Source of the DNA: Desulforapulum sp034007745
GTDB lineage: Bacteria > Desulfobacterota > Desulfobacteria > Desulfobacterales > Desulfobacteraceae
Length of the DNA: 49,105 nucleotides
Direction: 5' to 3'
Assembly (NCBI GenBank): GCA_034007745.1
Contig: JAVEQI010000025.1
Location: forward strand, 1 to 49,105
The position numbers and the translations under genes were made by a program. Position 1 is the first letter of the stretch; each line of letters opens with the position of its first letter. Positions 38,964 to 48,348 of this stretch are shown here, piece by piece. A model generated the notes under the pieces. It was not told where the DNA came from and did not search any database. It saw nothing but the letters and a program-made list of their open reading frames with translations.

Positions 38964-40730
38964 TTAAGCCTCGGACGAAAATGCCACCATTATTTCACCG
39001 ATCTGATCGTTAAGCTGCTGAAACTCCTTACCCTGGTCCATGACTAAAACATTGTCCAATTGCTCCATAAGCTCTTCGGGCGTAGGAATGCTCCTGCCAT
39101 CGCCGATGACGGTTCCAGGACCTGTCACAATTGCGGCCCGGTTAAAGAATCCCATGCCCACGTTGTAGATGTTTCCTGTCACCGGACACTCATCTGAGCA
39201 TAGAAACAGGGTCAAGGGCGCTACAAATTCTGGTTTCATCTTTTTAAACAGATCTTCGGGAAGAATATCTTGGGTCAGGCGGGATGCAGCAATGGGTGCC
39301 ACGGCGTTTACCTTGATATTGTATTTTCCCCCTTCAATCTTGAGTGTATTCATGAATCCAATAAGGGCCATCTTGGCCGCAGAATAATTGGTCTGGCCAA
39401 AATTACCATAGAGTCCTGCCGCCGACGTGGTCATGATGATGCGCCCATACCCCTTTTCCTTCATCACCTTAAAGGCCGGCCTTGTCACGTTATAGGCTCC
39501 GTTTAGATGAACTCCAAGCACTGCCGCCCAATTTTCAGGCTCCATCTTGGTAAAACTCTTATCCCTGAGAATACCTGCGTTATTAATGACGATATCCACA
39601 CTGCCAAAGGTGTCCAGGGCCGTCTTGATGATGCTCTCTCCTCCTTCGGGGGTAGCCACATTATCAAAATTTGCAACTGCCTCGCCACCAAAATCGCGTA
39701 TCTCCTTAACAACGTCCTCGGCCGGGATGGATGTCCCATCGCCGGAACCGTCCCTGGCAGCGCCAAAGTCGTTAACCACCACCCTGGCACCCCTTCTGGC
39801 AAGTTCAAGGGCATAAACTCTTCCAAGACCGCCTCCGGCTCCGGTGACCACAGCCACCCTGTTGTCAAACCGCACCCTCTCCTCGACCACATCTCCGTAC
39901 TCAAATTCGCCGTTGGTGATGATCTCTGCCCCTGTTTCGCCATGGACTGTTTTCCACACAGCCTTGCCTCCACCCATCTCCCAGATAAGGGTCTTCAGGG
40001 GTTCTCCAGGATAAAGAGTCTTTGAAAAACGACAGTTCATCTTTCTCACCTTTTCAGGTTCGCCTGGAACAAGACTCTGAACCAGGGCGCGGCATGCATA
40101 GCCGTGGGTGCAAAGACCGTGCATAATAGGCTTTTCAAAGCCCACCATTTTGGCAAATTCAGGATCAACGTGGAGCTGAAACACATCTCCCGTGAGCCTG
40201 TAAATAAGGGGTTGGTCTTCAGTGGGAACACCTTCAACCACATGATCGGGCTCCCTTTCTGGAAAAACGACCTGTTTTGAAGGGGCTTCTGGACCGTTAA
40301 ATCCTCCGTCCAGGCGGGAAAAAATCGTTATAATACTTGTAAAGAGCTTTTTACCGTTAGAATGAAACGTATCAAACTCAGCAACAACCAAAGCGCCCTT
40401 ATCCCCCTTATCATAGATGTTGGTGATAGTGCCGGTGGTGGTCAATGTCCCTTCCGTGGGAATTGGATTATGAAAAATCAGCTCCTGTTCACCGTGAAGA
40501 ATGCCTGCAAGGTTAATATTGGTGCTTTTGGCAAGCGCTGGGAAAAAATCAACATTCAGTATGGATGCAATAGAGAAACTGGGCAGCACCTTAAGATCCT
40601 TTTCATAGCAATACTCAAGCTCCTTAAACCCTGCCCCCACACCTAATGCGTATAGGACAACGTCTTTCCAGGTGTACTCCTTGGTAATCGGACCAATTGG
40701 TTTTCCAATGGAATCCAGGTTAAGCGCCAT
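38964..40730 (-). CDS. MaoC-like enoyl-CoA hydratase 2 / SDR 3-hydroxyacyl-CoA dehydrogenase fusion
   Basis: A 588-residue bifunctional enzyme. About 1-280 is a double hot-dog hydratase 2 (YALGVGAG near 28; GDVFQLHVDPEFAKM and IMHGLCTHGYACRAL near 185-215, carrying the catalytic Asp/His). About 290-545 is the SDR (VVTGAGGGLGRVYALELARR; NNAGILRDKSFTKMEP; TSAAGLYGNFGQTNYSAAKM). This is peroxisomal MFE-2 chemistry with the domain order reversed: enoyl-CoA to (3R)-hydroxyacyl-CoA to 3-ketoacyl-CoA. The SDR half is nearly identical in pattern to that of the next gene downstream. It is the first gene of the cluster in transcription order, with a palindromic operator-like site in its promoter region. 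Confidence 0.92.
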   Translation of the reverse strand: MALNLDSIGKPIGPITKEYTWKDVVLYALGVGAGFKELEYCYEKDLKVLPSFSIASILNVDFFPALAKSTNINLAGILHGEQELIFHNPIPTEGTLTTTGTITNIYDKGDKGALVVAEFDTFHSNGKKLFTSIITIFSRLDGGFNGPEAPSKQVVFPEREPDHVVEGVPTEDQPLIYRLTGDVFQLHVDPEFAKMVGFEKPIMHGLCTHGYACRALVQSLVPGEPEKVRKMNCRFSKTLYPGEPLKTLIWEMGGGKAVWKTVHGETGAEIITNGEFEYGDVVEERVRFDNRVAVVTGAGGGLGRVYALELARRGARVVVNDFGAARDGSGDGTSIPAEDVVKEIRDFGGEAVANFDNVATPEGGESIIKTALDTFGSVDIVINNAGILRDKSFTKMEPENWAAVLGVHLNGAYNVTRPAFKVMKEKGYGRIIMTTSAAGLYGNFGQTNYSAAKMALIGFMNTLKIEGGKYNIKVNAVAPIAASRLTQDILPEDLFKKMKPEFVAPLTLFLCSDECPVTGNIYNVGMGFFNRAAIVTGPGTVIGDGRSIPTPEELMEQLDNVLVMDQGKEFQQLNDQIGEIMVAFSSEA

Positions 40731-41080
40731 GGTTTCCTCCTCGTAAAATGGTTTGATGTACTATTTAGTTAAATAAGTGAGTAACACTTACCCATCAGAG
40801 AACAGGTGTGTCAGGAAAAAAATAAACTTCACTCTCTTTTTCCTGAAAAATCCCGACAACCACAATCCGACACTGAGTTGATGGTGTTCCACCACACAAT
40901 AGGATGTATTTTGACTTTTAGGTGATAATCGAGTGATATGGATTAACACATGTCTGATTTTGGCTGAATGGTAAGAATCGCAGATGAAATTACGGTTGTC
41001 TCCACAAACAAAATCCTGACCCCGTTAGTGCGAGTAGAGACGCCCAATCTGGGCGTCTCAAAAAAAGGGAATCTCAAAAC
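40731..41080. other. Promoter region of the acyl-CoA cluster and adjacent spacer
   Basis: There is no gene here. It holds the operator-like TAAGTG-n5-CACTTA site near the cluster start, AT-rich stretches, and the GAGACGCCCA/TGGGCGTCTC hairpin (41037-41059). Otherwise I see nothing recognisable. Confidence 0.6.
40774..40790. promoter_or_regulatory. Palindromic operator candidate TAAGTG-AGTAA-CACTTA
   Basis: A perfect 6-bp inverted repeat with a 5-bp spacer, 44 bp upstream of the first acyl-CoA cluster gene. Size and position suit a TetR- or FadR-type repressor sensing acyl-CoA, but no regulator gene is adjacent. Confidence 0.4.
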
Positions 41081-41113
41081 GAAAAAGCCCCGGAAGATAG
41101 CTCTTCCAGGGCT
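41081..41113 (-). terminator. Intrinsic terminator of the porin gene
   Basis: On the minus strand, AGCCCTGGAAGA pairs with TCTTCCGGGGCT and is followed by TTTTTC. It lies about 44 bp after the porin stop. Confidence 0.8.
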
Positions 41114-41156
41114 CGTTTGTCTTACCTGCTGCCTGTGTGACCTTTATGGAACCGGA

Positions 41157-42779
41157 CTAGAAGGTCAAGGTCAGCTTGTGGTAGAGGGTGTAGATATCGG
41201 GATCGATATCATTATCATAGATACCCGTTGTTCTTGTATTCCAGTAGTCTCCGCCGTCAAGGTAAGCTGCAACGGCCTTGTACTGGAGATTTTTTGTAAG
41301 ATTCCAGGTGAAGGTTGCGTCGTACTCAACGCCCTGGTCGTCGTCATAATTTTTGCCTGCTGAATTTGACGGAACTTCGTCAGCCTTTGACATGCCCGCG
41401 ATGAATCCCAGGGAAATGGTGTCTGTGAGGGCATAATCAACGCCAGCATACAGGAGCTGATAACCGTCAAGCATGGCTGTGGATGGTGTTGCAAATCCTG
41501 CACCCACATGATTTCCGAGGCCGTTGGCAAGCGTTGTATTCATGCCGGTAACATCGTCGTGGAGGATCAGGAGTTTTTTCCAGTCAACGCCAGGCGAAAC
41601 ATAACCCATGGACTCGATCTTGTCGTCTGTATAGTCGGCATCACCCTTGGAGTGGGCAAAACCCAGCTGGAAGGTCAACGGTCCCATGTCGTAACCGCCC
41701 TCTACAAAGTAGGCAAAGGCCTTGAGATCGCGGTCTTTTGCACCAGGATTATCATACTCGGCCGTTCCAAAAACATAGTCAAGCTCGGTGGACAATGAAA
41801 AATTTCCAAACTTTCCTTCAAAATAGGGGGCAAGAAGTATAACCTTTGCCTGGGTGGTTGCACCTCTTGTTGCAACTACATCCATGGGATCATTGGCAGA
41901 TCCCCCAGAAGCAGCTGGCATACCAAGAACAGCATTTTGAGAAATAAAGTCAGGATGACCTGCTATAAAAGCACCCACATTGGCTCCTGGAACACCACCA
42001 TCCATATAAAGGGCTGTACCGTAACCCGTAAGGTCTCTGGCATAGGAACCAACAGCGCCTGTAAGATCCATTGGAGAATACTCAATCTGATCCTTATAAA
42101 CATCTGCAAAAGCCTTTGTAGCAAAAGCCTGCCCAGGATCCTGGAACTTCTTAAAATTGTAGAAGGCAGTCAAGAGGCCGGTTTTGTAGTTCTTTGCAAC
42201 ATAGGTGGCGCCGATGTAATACTTGTCGTTATCCAAATCACTGACATATGGCCCCTTGTCGTTTTCAGTAACTTTTTCCGCCACAAGACCTATGTAGAGC
42301 TTGCCGTCTCCAAGGGATACGGGCAGCACATACTTGATCCTGTCGGTATCTGCCTCATCGTCACAAAAGTCGGTTCCCCAAGTGACTCCCTCCATGCGGC
42401 CAACCTCAAAAAGACCAATGGGGCTCTTCCAGGAGAGATAGGCCCTGTCAAAGTCGATATTGTCCTGGTCCTGGTTATAATCCCAGCCAGTGGCTCGATT
42501 GGCAGCGTCAAAGGCTGAATCCTTGGACGAGAGGACCTTTTCCAGGGCATCAAATCGGGTGACCACCTTTAAATCGTCGGTAATGGTGAATTCGGTCTGA
42601 ACCCGGAGCCTCATCTGGCGGAAATCACTGGTTGAATCTTCCTCCAGCATCCTTTCGCTTGAGTTTAGAATACCCTCAAACTGAAGACTGCCGCTGAAAT
42701 CAACCTCAATTGCCTGGACCGGAAGGGCGAACCCGGCCACAAAACAAAACAAAACGGCCACCATAATCATCTTTTTCAT
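41157..42779 (-). CDS. Outer-membrane beta-barrel porin-like protein
   Basis: A 540-residue protein with a signal peptide (MKKMIMVAVLFCFVAGFALP, cleavage after VQA), many short amphipathic strands with aromatic ends (LFEVGRMEGVTWG, YYIGATYVA, FAYFVEGGYDMGPLTFQLGF) and a terminal phenylalanine after LTLTF, the signature for beta-barrel assembly. It is presumably a solute channel; no ligand is predictable. Acidic D/N-rich loops suggest calcium-binding turns. It is one of two porins in the window, each followed by a VCBS-repeat protein gene in map order. The ATG has a GGGGAAAAGC ribosome-binding site. Confidence 0.8.
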   Translation of the reverse strand: MKKMIMVAVLFCFVAGFALPVQAIEVDFSGSLQFEGILNSSERMLEEDSTSDFRQMRLRVQTEFTITDDLKVVTRFDALEKVLSSKDSAFDAANRATGWDYNQDQDNIDFDRAYLSWKSPIGLFEVGRMEGVTWGTDFCDDEADTDRIKYVLPVSLGDGKLYIGLVAEKVTENDKGPYVSDLDNDKYYIGATYVAKNYKTGLLTAFYNFKKFQDPGQAFATKAFADVYKDQIEYSPMDLTGAVGSYARDLTGYGTALYMDGGVPGANVGAFIAGHPDFISQNAVLGMPAASGGSANDPMDVVATRGATTQAKVILLAPYFEGKFGNFSLSTELDYVFGTAEYDNPGAKDRDLKAFAYFVEGGYDMGPLTFQLGFAHSKGDADYTDDKIESMGYVSPGVDWKKLLILHDDVTGMNTTLANGLGNHVGAGFATPSTAMLDGYQLLYAGVDYALTDTISLGFIAGMSKADEVPSNSAGKNYDDDQGVEYDATFTWNLTKNLQYKAVAAYLDGGDYWNTRTTGIYDNDIDPDIYTLYHKLTLTF

Positions 42780-43333
42780 GCTTTTCCCCTTTTCCTTGAA
42801 AGATTAGCCACTATACGATTCAGCAGACTTTCCCCGGCAGCCTCTCCATTTAAAACAACGTAATGGCAAACCTGCGGGGAGGGCTGCTGCCATACATTTC
42901 ACATTTTACCCGGCAATTTTTTTACCTGGACACATCAGTCTCCCACAGGTTCGCCGAATAAAACATGAACCCTTTTCTATGCCTTACACATTAGGTCCCG
43001 TTGTTGTCAAGCGTTTTATTACAGAAACATCGTTTTTTGGCAAAAATAATTGCAAAGTGAAGAGTTGGTGGTCAGCAGTTATGACTTTAAGTGCCAGGTG
43101 GGGGGATATAGACTACCAGTGCCATCGTCAACAGAGACCCCTTTGGTCTCTCTGACCGAAACATTGGAAACCAGATGGGACGGAATGATACTGTTTCTTT
43201 GGGACGCTTAAATTGGAAACATCCAAATTCAAGACGCCCAGATTAGGCGTCCCTACAGACTCAGAGAAGCTCTGTTCTCTGAATGAATCAGCGATAGGGT
43301 CGATGGAGTCGCTAATCTGGCTTTGGGAAAAAC
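42780..43333. other. 554-bp spacer between porin and VCBS-protein genes
   Basis: There is no convincing gene. It includes the porin promoter region, the hairpins AGAGACCCCTTTGGTCTCT (43133-43151), GACGCCCAGATTAGGCGTC (43233-43251) and CAGAGAAGCTCTGTTCTCTG (43261-43280). The last two may help end the VCBS-protein messenger; none has a T-run. Confidence 0.6.
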
Positions 43334-44980
43334 CTACTCTATCTTTTCTACCATTATGTGGGATCTTTTTTTACTCATAAGATTTCCGCCCCCCAGGTTT
43401 ACACAGTAGATCAGTTCGGGCCTGCCGTCATTGTCAAGATCCTCCAGGGCCCAATCGGCAATGCAACCCTTGATCTCTTCGGTCTCCCACAGGGTGCTGA
43501 CTCCGGCAGAATTCCAGGAGAGGGCCTTAATGGACCCTGCACTGAAGCTCCTGAAACGGTTCAGGAGACCCCTTGTCCGGTCCCGGTTGTGAACCAGGAT
43601 CGCCTCGCTGCGGCCGTTGCCGTCAAGGTCTGCCAACGCCATCCTGGAGTTTATATAGACCCTCTGCTGCTCGTCAAAATCCTCCTCAACACCCTTGATG
43701 AGGAACAGGGGGGTCGACCCATAGGATTCAGGGCTTGTCCATTTCGCCTTATCAGCTGGGGTGGTTAAGGTGACAATCCCGCCCCGGTCAATCCAGAGAG
43801 TCTGGCTGCCTTCCTCCCCAGCGCCCAGGAGATCTCCCTGGACAAAGCTGAATATATCCACACCCGGTGGCAGGGAAACGGCCTCTCTTTTCCCATAACC
43901 TGAACCATCCCAGACGAGAGAATAGACATTGCCGCTGAACAGCTCAGAAAAACCTGACTCCTGGCCGTAGAGGCGTTTTTCACCGTTGACCTGGACGACC
44001 CTGTAATACCAGGGGCTATCCTTGACAATGGTTTGAAATGAGCCCCGGTTCCACTCGAGGACGAGGGAGCGGACATTCGCCTTTGTGTCCACGCAGGTCA
44101 CAAAAATCTCGGCTCTCTGGTTCTTATTCACGTCGGCCACATCAACGGCCTTGAAGGTCTCATAACGGGGGCCCTTATACTCACCCTTCTTTACCATGGC
44201 TCCGTTTTGAATGGAAAAGACAGTTATGGAATGATCGTCCATGAGAACGATATCAGCACGACCGTCACCGTCCACATCCCCCGCTGCCATGCCGGAATAT
44301 CCGACGTCGAAGTTGCGGCTCTTAAAAACCGAGCCTGCCGCAACCTGTCCGGCGGCAACGGCCTGAAACGTTGCGGTGTCAGGCAAGAGAGAAGATTGTT
44401 CTTCTCCCACCTTTCCAGGCAGGTTTCCAGACGATTTTCCGGGCAGGGGAGGTCCGACAGCGCCAAAGGTCTCCAGGCGGGCCGCCGGAACAGGACCGCC
44501 CATCACAACCATTTTTATCTGCTCCGCAATAACAGATGCGTGGCGGACAATATCCTGGTGACCGCTGCCAGATTCATGGAAGGTGCAGACCACCCTGCCC
44601 TCCTTCACATCCACAAGCTCGGCATCTGTACTCACAGTGGAGCCAAGAACGGTGAGGGTCCCCCTGACAAAGAAGTCGAGACCTGCGAAATCCTGGCTTG
44701 TGCCAAGGGATTCAAGAACCTTGGGGTTCAACTCAATCCCGAAGGCCTCCAGGCCCTGCTGCCGATGGTGAACCTCAATCTTACCAGTATCCCCTATTCT
44801 TGAACCGATCATCCTGGTCAACCCCTTGCCGAGGAATGCGACATCATTGCCTGCCAGCACCTCAAAGGGGAAGACCGCAACTTTTTTTTCCTGGGCCGCC
44901 CGGGCTTCAACCGGATTGAAACAGAAGGCGACAAGGGCTAGGATAATGACACAGGGGATTGTCCGATGCTTATTGCTCAA
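43334..44980 (-). CDS. Secreted CsgG/FlgO-like plus VCBS/FG-GAP repeat protein
   Basis: A 548-residue protein starting at TTG with GGAGCTG upstream. Residues 1-30 form a signal peptide (TIPCVIILALVAFCF...ARAAQEKK). Residues about 32-165 carry the same domain as the proteins at 25598 and 46802 (KVAVFPFEVLAGNDVAFLGK, ...FFVRGTLTVLGSTVSTDAELVDV). From about 220 to the end lies a beta-propeller-like region with calcium-type loops GDVDGDGRAD (about 236), ADVNKNQRAE (about 290), ADLDGNGRSE (about 452) and EDLDNDGRPE (about 515). Probably periplasmic or outer-membrane-associated; function unknown. It lies between two porin genes. Confidence 0.8.
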   Translation of the reverse strand: MSNKHRTIPCVIILALVAFCFNPVEARAAQEKKVAVFPFEVLAGNDVAFLGKGLTRMIGSRIGDTGKIEVHHRQQGLEAFGIELNPKVLESLGTSQDFAGLDFFVRGTLTVLGSTVSTDAELVDVKEGRVVCTFHESGSGHQDIVRHASVIAEQIKMVVMGGPVPAARLETFGAVGPPLPGKSSGNLPGKVGEEQSSLLPDTATFQAVAAGQVAAGSVFKSRNFDVGYSGMAAGDVDGDGRADIVLMDDHSITVFSIQNGAMVKKGEYKGPRYETFKAVDVADVNKNQRAEIFVTCVDTKANVRSLVLEWNRGSFQTIVKDSPWYYRVVQVNGEKRLYGQESGFSELFSGNVYSLVWDGSGYGKREAVSLPPGVDIFSFVQGDLLGAGEEGSQTLWIDRGGIVTLTTPADKAKWTSPESYGSTPLFLIKGVEEDFDEQQRVYINSRMALADLDGNGRSEAILVHNRDRTRGLLNRFRSFSAGSIKALSWNSAGVSTLWETEEIKGCIADWALEDLDNDGRPELIYCVNLGGGNLMSKKRSHIMVEKIE

Positions 44981-45155
44981 TTTACAGCTCCTTATTATCT
45001 GGTTGATCCTGATCCGTGGGAATTAAACAAAACTATACAATTGCGGCATAAAAATAAAGGAAAAATTGATATAGAGAGAATTAAAGCCTGATTTCGGGAT
45101 AAAGCAGGGGAAAGGTTCGGCACTCGAAGGTTGAATTTTTTCTGAAAGGAGGGAT

Positions 45156-45198
45156 AAAAAAAAAGGCCGACCCAGAAGTATCTCCTCCGGATCGGCCT
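45156..45198 (-). terminator. Intrinsic terminator of the second porin gene
   Basis: On the minus strand, AGGCCGAT...TCGGCCT forms a stem followed by TTTTTTTTT, about 40 bp after the porin stop. Confidence 0.85.
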
Positions 45199-45239
45199 GA
45201 ATTTTCTACTCAACCAGGTTAAGCTAGGTTCGGCTTAAC

Positions 45240-46445
45240 TTAGAAGCTGAGGCTCAAACGTGTACCAAACTCGTAGGGATCCTTGTCGTTGCTTCCGGTT
45301 TTGCTGGTTGCATCGTCGGCAAAGAGATATGCACCAACAACATCAAGGGTCAGGCCTTCAATCAGCTGATAGGTTATCTTAAGATCGAGCTCTGTTCCAA
45401 GCTTGTCTTCATTATATGCATTATCTTCGTTGAGCATTGCATACCAGACATCACCTGTTACGGAAAGCTTGTCAGTAAGTTTGACGGTTGATCCAAGGTT
45501 GATGGCCGTGATGTTGGTGGGTTTATCTCCAGGTGCTCCAATGGATGCCTGGTTATCGAATATACCGTAACCCATGATCTCTGACCAATAGTAGGACTGA
45601 CCTTCTGGACCGCCGATATTGAACCATTCTTCATGGTCGCCGTCATTGGGATTATCGTCGCCTGACATATAGAATGCCTGGCCGTGGATCCCCACCATGT
45701 CTGAAATGGCAAAGTTACCACCAGCAGCAAGGAGGTAGGCCTTGTGATCAATATCATTTGCGTCGTCGTAAACACCACCCTGATAGTAGAAAGAACCCCA
45801 GAGAGAGAGAGCACCGAAATTGGCATCCACATCTGTACCGATCATGTAGGTATAATTGCTATCTGCAAAATCAGCATAAAGGGCAAGGGGGGTAATGGTA
45901 AAATCACCCGCCTTAAATGCATGGGCAATCACGTAGGCCTGGGCGTCATCACCCATATTGGTTCCGGCGCCTCTGTACCCTTGCTCATCTAACTTCATGT
46001 AAACCAGGGAGGTATTACCGGCTACAGTAAGGTTGATTCCAGAGTAATCATCGTCAAGGATGAAGCCCCGGGCAAGGATCAGGCCCTGCTGACCGATCTT
46101 GGCATTAACCATTCCCAGATTTGCGTCCACATAGGAGTTCTTTACTCTGATATGGCCGGTACCATCAGCACTTAGCTTACCACCGTTGTCATCACCCCAG
46201 ATGGAGTTGAACTCAAACTTGTTGACAAACTTGAGATTGTCGTTCAGGAGTGCCGTGTAGTAGAGACGGGTCCTTGTATCTATCTGGGACCTATCCAAGG
46301 CCTTGTCTTTATCACCTGAAAAATTATCCTGGGTATACATGCGTGTACGCCAATAACCGCCGAACTCATGCTCGAGTGCAGATGCGGGTACTGTGAAAGC
46401 CAGACCCACAATAGCAACAAGAGCTGCTACCATAATTTTTTTCAT
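45240..46445 (-). CDS. Outer-membrane porin-like protein
   Basis: A 401-residue beta-barrel protein with a signal peptide (MKKIMVAALVAIVGLAFTVP, cleavage after ASA), N-terminal strand HEFGGYWRTRMYTQDN, repeated amphipathic strands with D/N-rich loops, and the C-terminal TRLSLSF ending in Phe. It is shorter than and distinct from the 540-residue porin, though of similar architecture. Function is inferred as passive transport across the outer membrane. Strong AAAGGAGAAAA ribosome-binding site. It is divergent from the VCBS gene at 46802. Confidence 0.82.
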   Translation of the reverse strand: MKKIMVAALVAIVGLAFTVPASALEHEFGGYWRTRMYTQDNFSGDKDKALDRSQIDTRTRLYYTALLNDNLKFVNKFEFNSIWGDDNGGKLSADGTGHIRVKNSYVDANLGMVNAKIGQQGLILARGFILDDDYSGINLTVAGNTSLVYMKLDEQGYRGAGTNMGDDAQAYVIAHAFKAGDFTITPLALYADFADSNYTYMIGTDVDANFGALSLWGSFYYQGGVYDDANDIDHKAYLLAAGGNFAISDMVGIHGQAFYMSGDDNPNDGDHEEWFNIGGPEGQSYYWSEIMGYGIFDNQASIGAPGDKPTNITAINLGSTVKLTDKLSVTGDVWYAMLNEDNAYNEDKLGTELDLKITYQLIEGLTLDVVGAYLFADDATSKTGSNDKDPYEFGTRLSLSF

Positions 46446-46801
46446 CTTTTTTCTCCTTTGTCAAAATGCTGTTTCCCGGACCCTGGACACCATGTCCATG
46501 GTCAGTTTGAAAAACGTCCTGAAAGGGGCCCTTTTATTTCCCCGGTCAAGATATTTCTTTAAACAGCATAACCCTTTAAAAACACTTCTTTTTCAGAAAG
46601 AAGTATGATTTAAATATCAGCGCAAAGAGCTTATGTCAAGCATTTTTGCATTAACTCATGTTTTTACCCGCCCTTTGACCCGGCTTATTCTCTTTACTTT
46701 CTCCACCTTTATGATAATAAAGTAAGGACTTTTTTACGATCACACAAAGGAAACCGTTGATCAAAAACCTTAGAGAACACAACAAAAGAGGAGCCTCTCC
46801 A
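46446..46801. promoter_or_regulatory. Divergent promoter region between porin and VCBS genes
   Basis: A 311- to 356-bp region with no gene. It contains GGACACCATGTCC (46489-46501) and an overlapping CCATGTCCATGG, a palindrome-like pair that could be an operator for one or both divergent genes. It also includes the AAGGAAACCG and GAGGAGCC ribosome-binding sites for the plus-strand gene. Confidence 0.4.
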
Positions 46802-48334
46802 TTGAAATCCGGCAAAACAACCATCATACTCACCCTTTTCCTGATCTTCACCTGCCTCGCCAGCCAGGCCCCGGCGGCAACCACCCGAATAGTTGTAAAG
46901 CCCTTTGCCATAGAGGCTGAGGAGCCCTACCCCTTCCTTGAAAAGGGGATATTCAAGATGCTCTTCTCCCGCCTTCAGATTCCCGGGACATCCAAACCCA
47001 TGCTGGACACTGACCCTGAAGCAGGAATGGCCGACTATGTGCTCACGGGCAACATCCTCATCTTCGGGGAGGGCATCAGCACCGACGCCCGCCTCGTGGA
47101 TGCAAAGACCGGAGCCCCGATCCTCTCCTTCAACCGCCTCGGGGAGACAAAGGGGGATGCCCTGGCCCACGTAAACATGCTCGCAGACGAAATAAAGTCA
47201 GAGATTCTGGGACTTGCCTCGGGTACAAAGGGTGCAGCGCAACCCGTCGAACAGCCAGCAGCCCAGCAGCAGGCCCAGGTCCACAAGGAAGAACCCACAG
47301 CAACCCTCTGGAGGAGCCAGTCCTTTGATGAAGGGCTCATCGCCCTGGCCCTTGCCGACGTTACAGGTGATGGCAGAAATGAAACCGTTGTTGCCTCACG
47401 AAAGAGCCTGACCCTCATGATCCGTGAGGGAAATGCCCTTAAAAAGATTTCAGCCTTTGAACCGGGCATGAATCTTGAGATCCTGACCGTGGATGCAGGG
47501 GACATCAACGGCAATGGGAAGGCCGAGATTTACCTTACCTGCATTGACGAACGTTCCAAGCGCCCCTCTTCCCTGGTAATGGAATGGAACGGCACGGGCT
47601 TTATGACGCTTCTGCAAGATGACTCCCGACTGTTCAGAATCATAGAGACAAGAACCCGGGGAACCCTCCTCTTTGGTCAGACGCCAAGGGACAAGGATAA
47701 GATGCTGGACACCCCGGTTTACCAGCTCTCCTGGCAGGGGAACACCCTTGTGGAGTCCCACTACAAACTTCCCGGCGAGGCAACCCTTTACAGCTTTACC
47801 TTCGGGGATGTCATGAACAACGGCTCTGAGGCAATTATCAGCCTCACCCTTGACGGCAGGATCGAGGTTTTCACCGACGACGGCCGGATGGCGTGGAAGA
47901 GCCCCGAAGGGTATGGCGGAACTACCAATTATCTAGAGTACAAGGGATACCTTTACAACAGAAACGACGGCTTTCAGATGAGCCGGTTTTTTCTCCAGCA
48001 GCGGCTGTTTGTTGCCGACCTTGACGGCGACGGAAAGAACTCCCTCATCGTTGTAAAAAATGTGGATTCAGCCGGAATACTCAAGAAGACCCGCTATTTT
48101 TCCAAGGGAATCATCCTGTCCCTTGCCTGGGACGAGATGGGTCTTGCCCCGGAGGGCAGGACCAGGAGCTTTCCAGGTTACTTCTCCGACTACACCATCG
48201 GTGATATGGACAATGACGGGAAACAGGAGCTTGTCTTTGCCATCTCCCGGTCCGAAGGAATGGTTGGTCAGCGGTCCACCTCAAGGCTCTACTCCCAGGA
48301 CAGGATTGCCAAAAACGCCGGGGAATTCTACTAA
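46802..48334 (+). CDS. Secreted CsgG/FlgO-like plus VCBS/FG-GAP repeat protein
   Basis: A 510-residue protein. I chose TTG at 46802 because GAGGAG lies eight bases upstream and the product then opens with a compact signal peptide (SGKTTIILTLFLIFTCLASQ, then APAA); a TTG 15 codons earlier is also possible. Residues about 27-150 carry the shared domain (RIVVKPFAIEAEEPYPFLEK, DYVLTGNILIFGEGISTDAR, LVDAKTG). The propeller-like part has calcium-type loops ADVTGDGRNE (about 185), GDINGNGKAE (about 233), ADLDGDGKNS (about 405) and GDMDNDGKQE (about 466). It is paralogous to the 43334 protein along its whole length and lies next to a porin. Function unknown. Confidence 0.8.
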   Translation: MKSGKTTIILTLFLIFTCLASQAPAATTRIVVKPFAIEAEEPYPFLEKGIFKMLFSRLQIPGTSKPMLDTDPEAGMADYVLTGNILIFGEGISTDARLVDAKTGAPILSFNRLGETKGDALAHVNMLADEIKSEILGLASGTKGAAQPVEQPAAQQQAQVHKEEPTATLWRSQSFDEGLIALALADVTGDGRNETVVASRKSLTLMIREGNALKKISAFEPGMNLEILTVDAGDINGNGKAEIYLTCIDERSKRPSSLVMEWNGTGFMTLLQDDSRLFRIIETRTRGTLLFGQTPRDKDKMLDTPVYQLSWQGNTLVESHYKLPGEATLYSFTFGDVMNNGSEAIISLTLDGRIEVFTDDGRMAWKSPEGYGGTTNYLEYKGYLYNRNDGFQMSRFFLQQRLFVADLDGDGKNSLIVVKNVDSAGILKKTRYFSKGIILSLAWDEMGLAPEGRTRSFPGYFSDYTIGDMDNDGKQELVFAISRSEGMVGQRSTSRLYSQDRIAKNAGEFY

Positions 48335-48348
48335 TATCCCTAATCAGA

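Noticed and set aside
45019..45213. 72-codon minus-strand reading frame near the porin terminator
   Set aside because: It includes the terminator hairpin and shows no family pattern.
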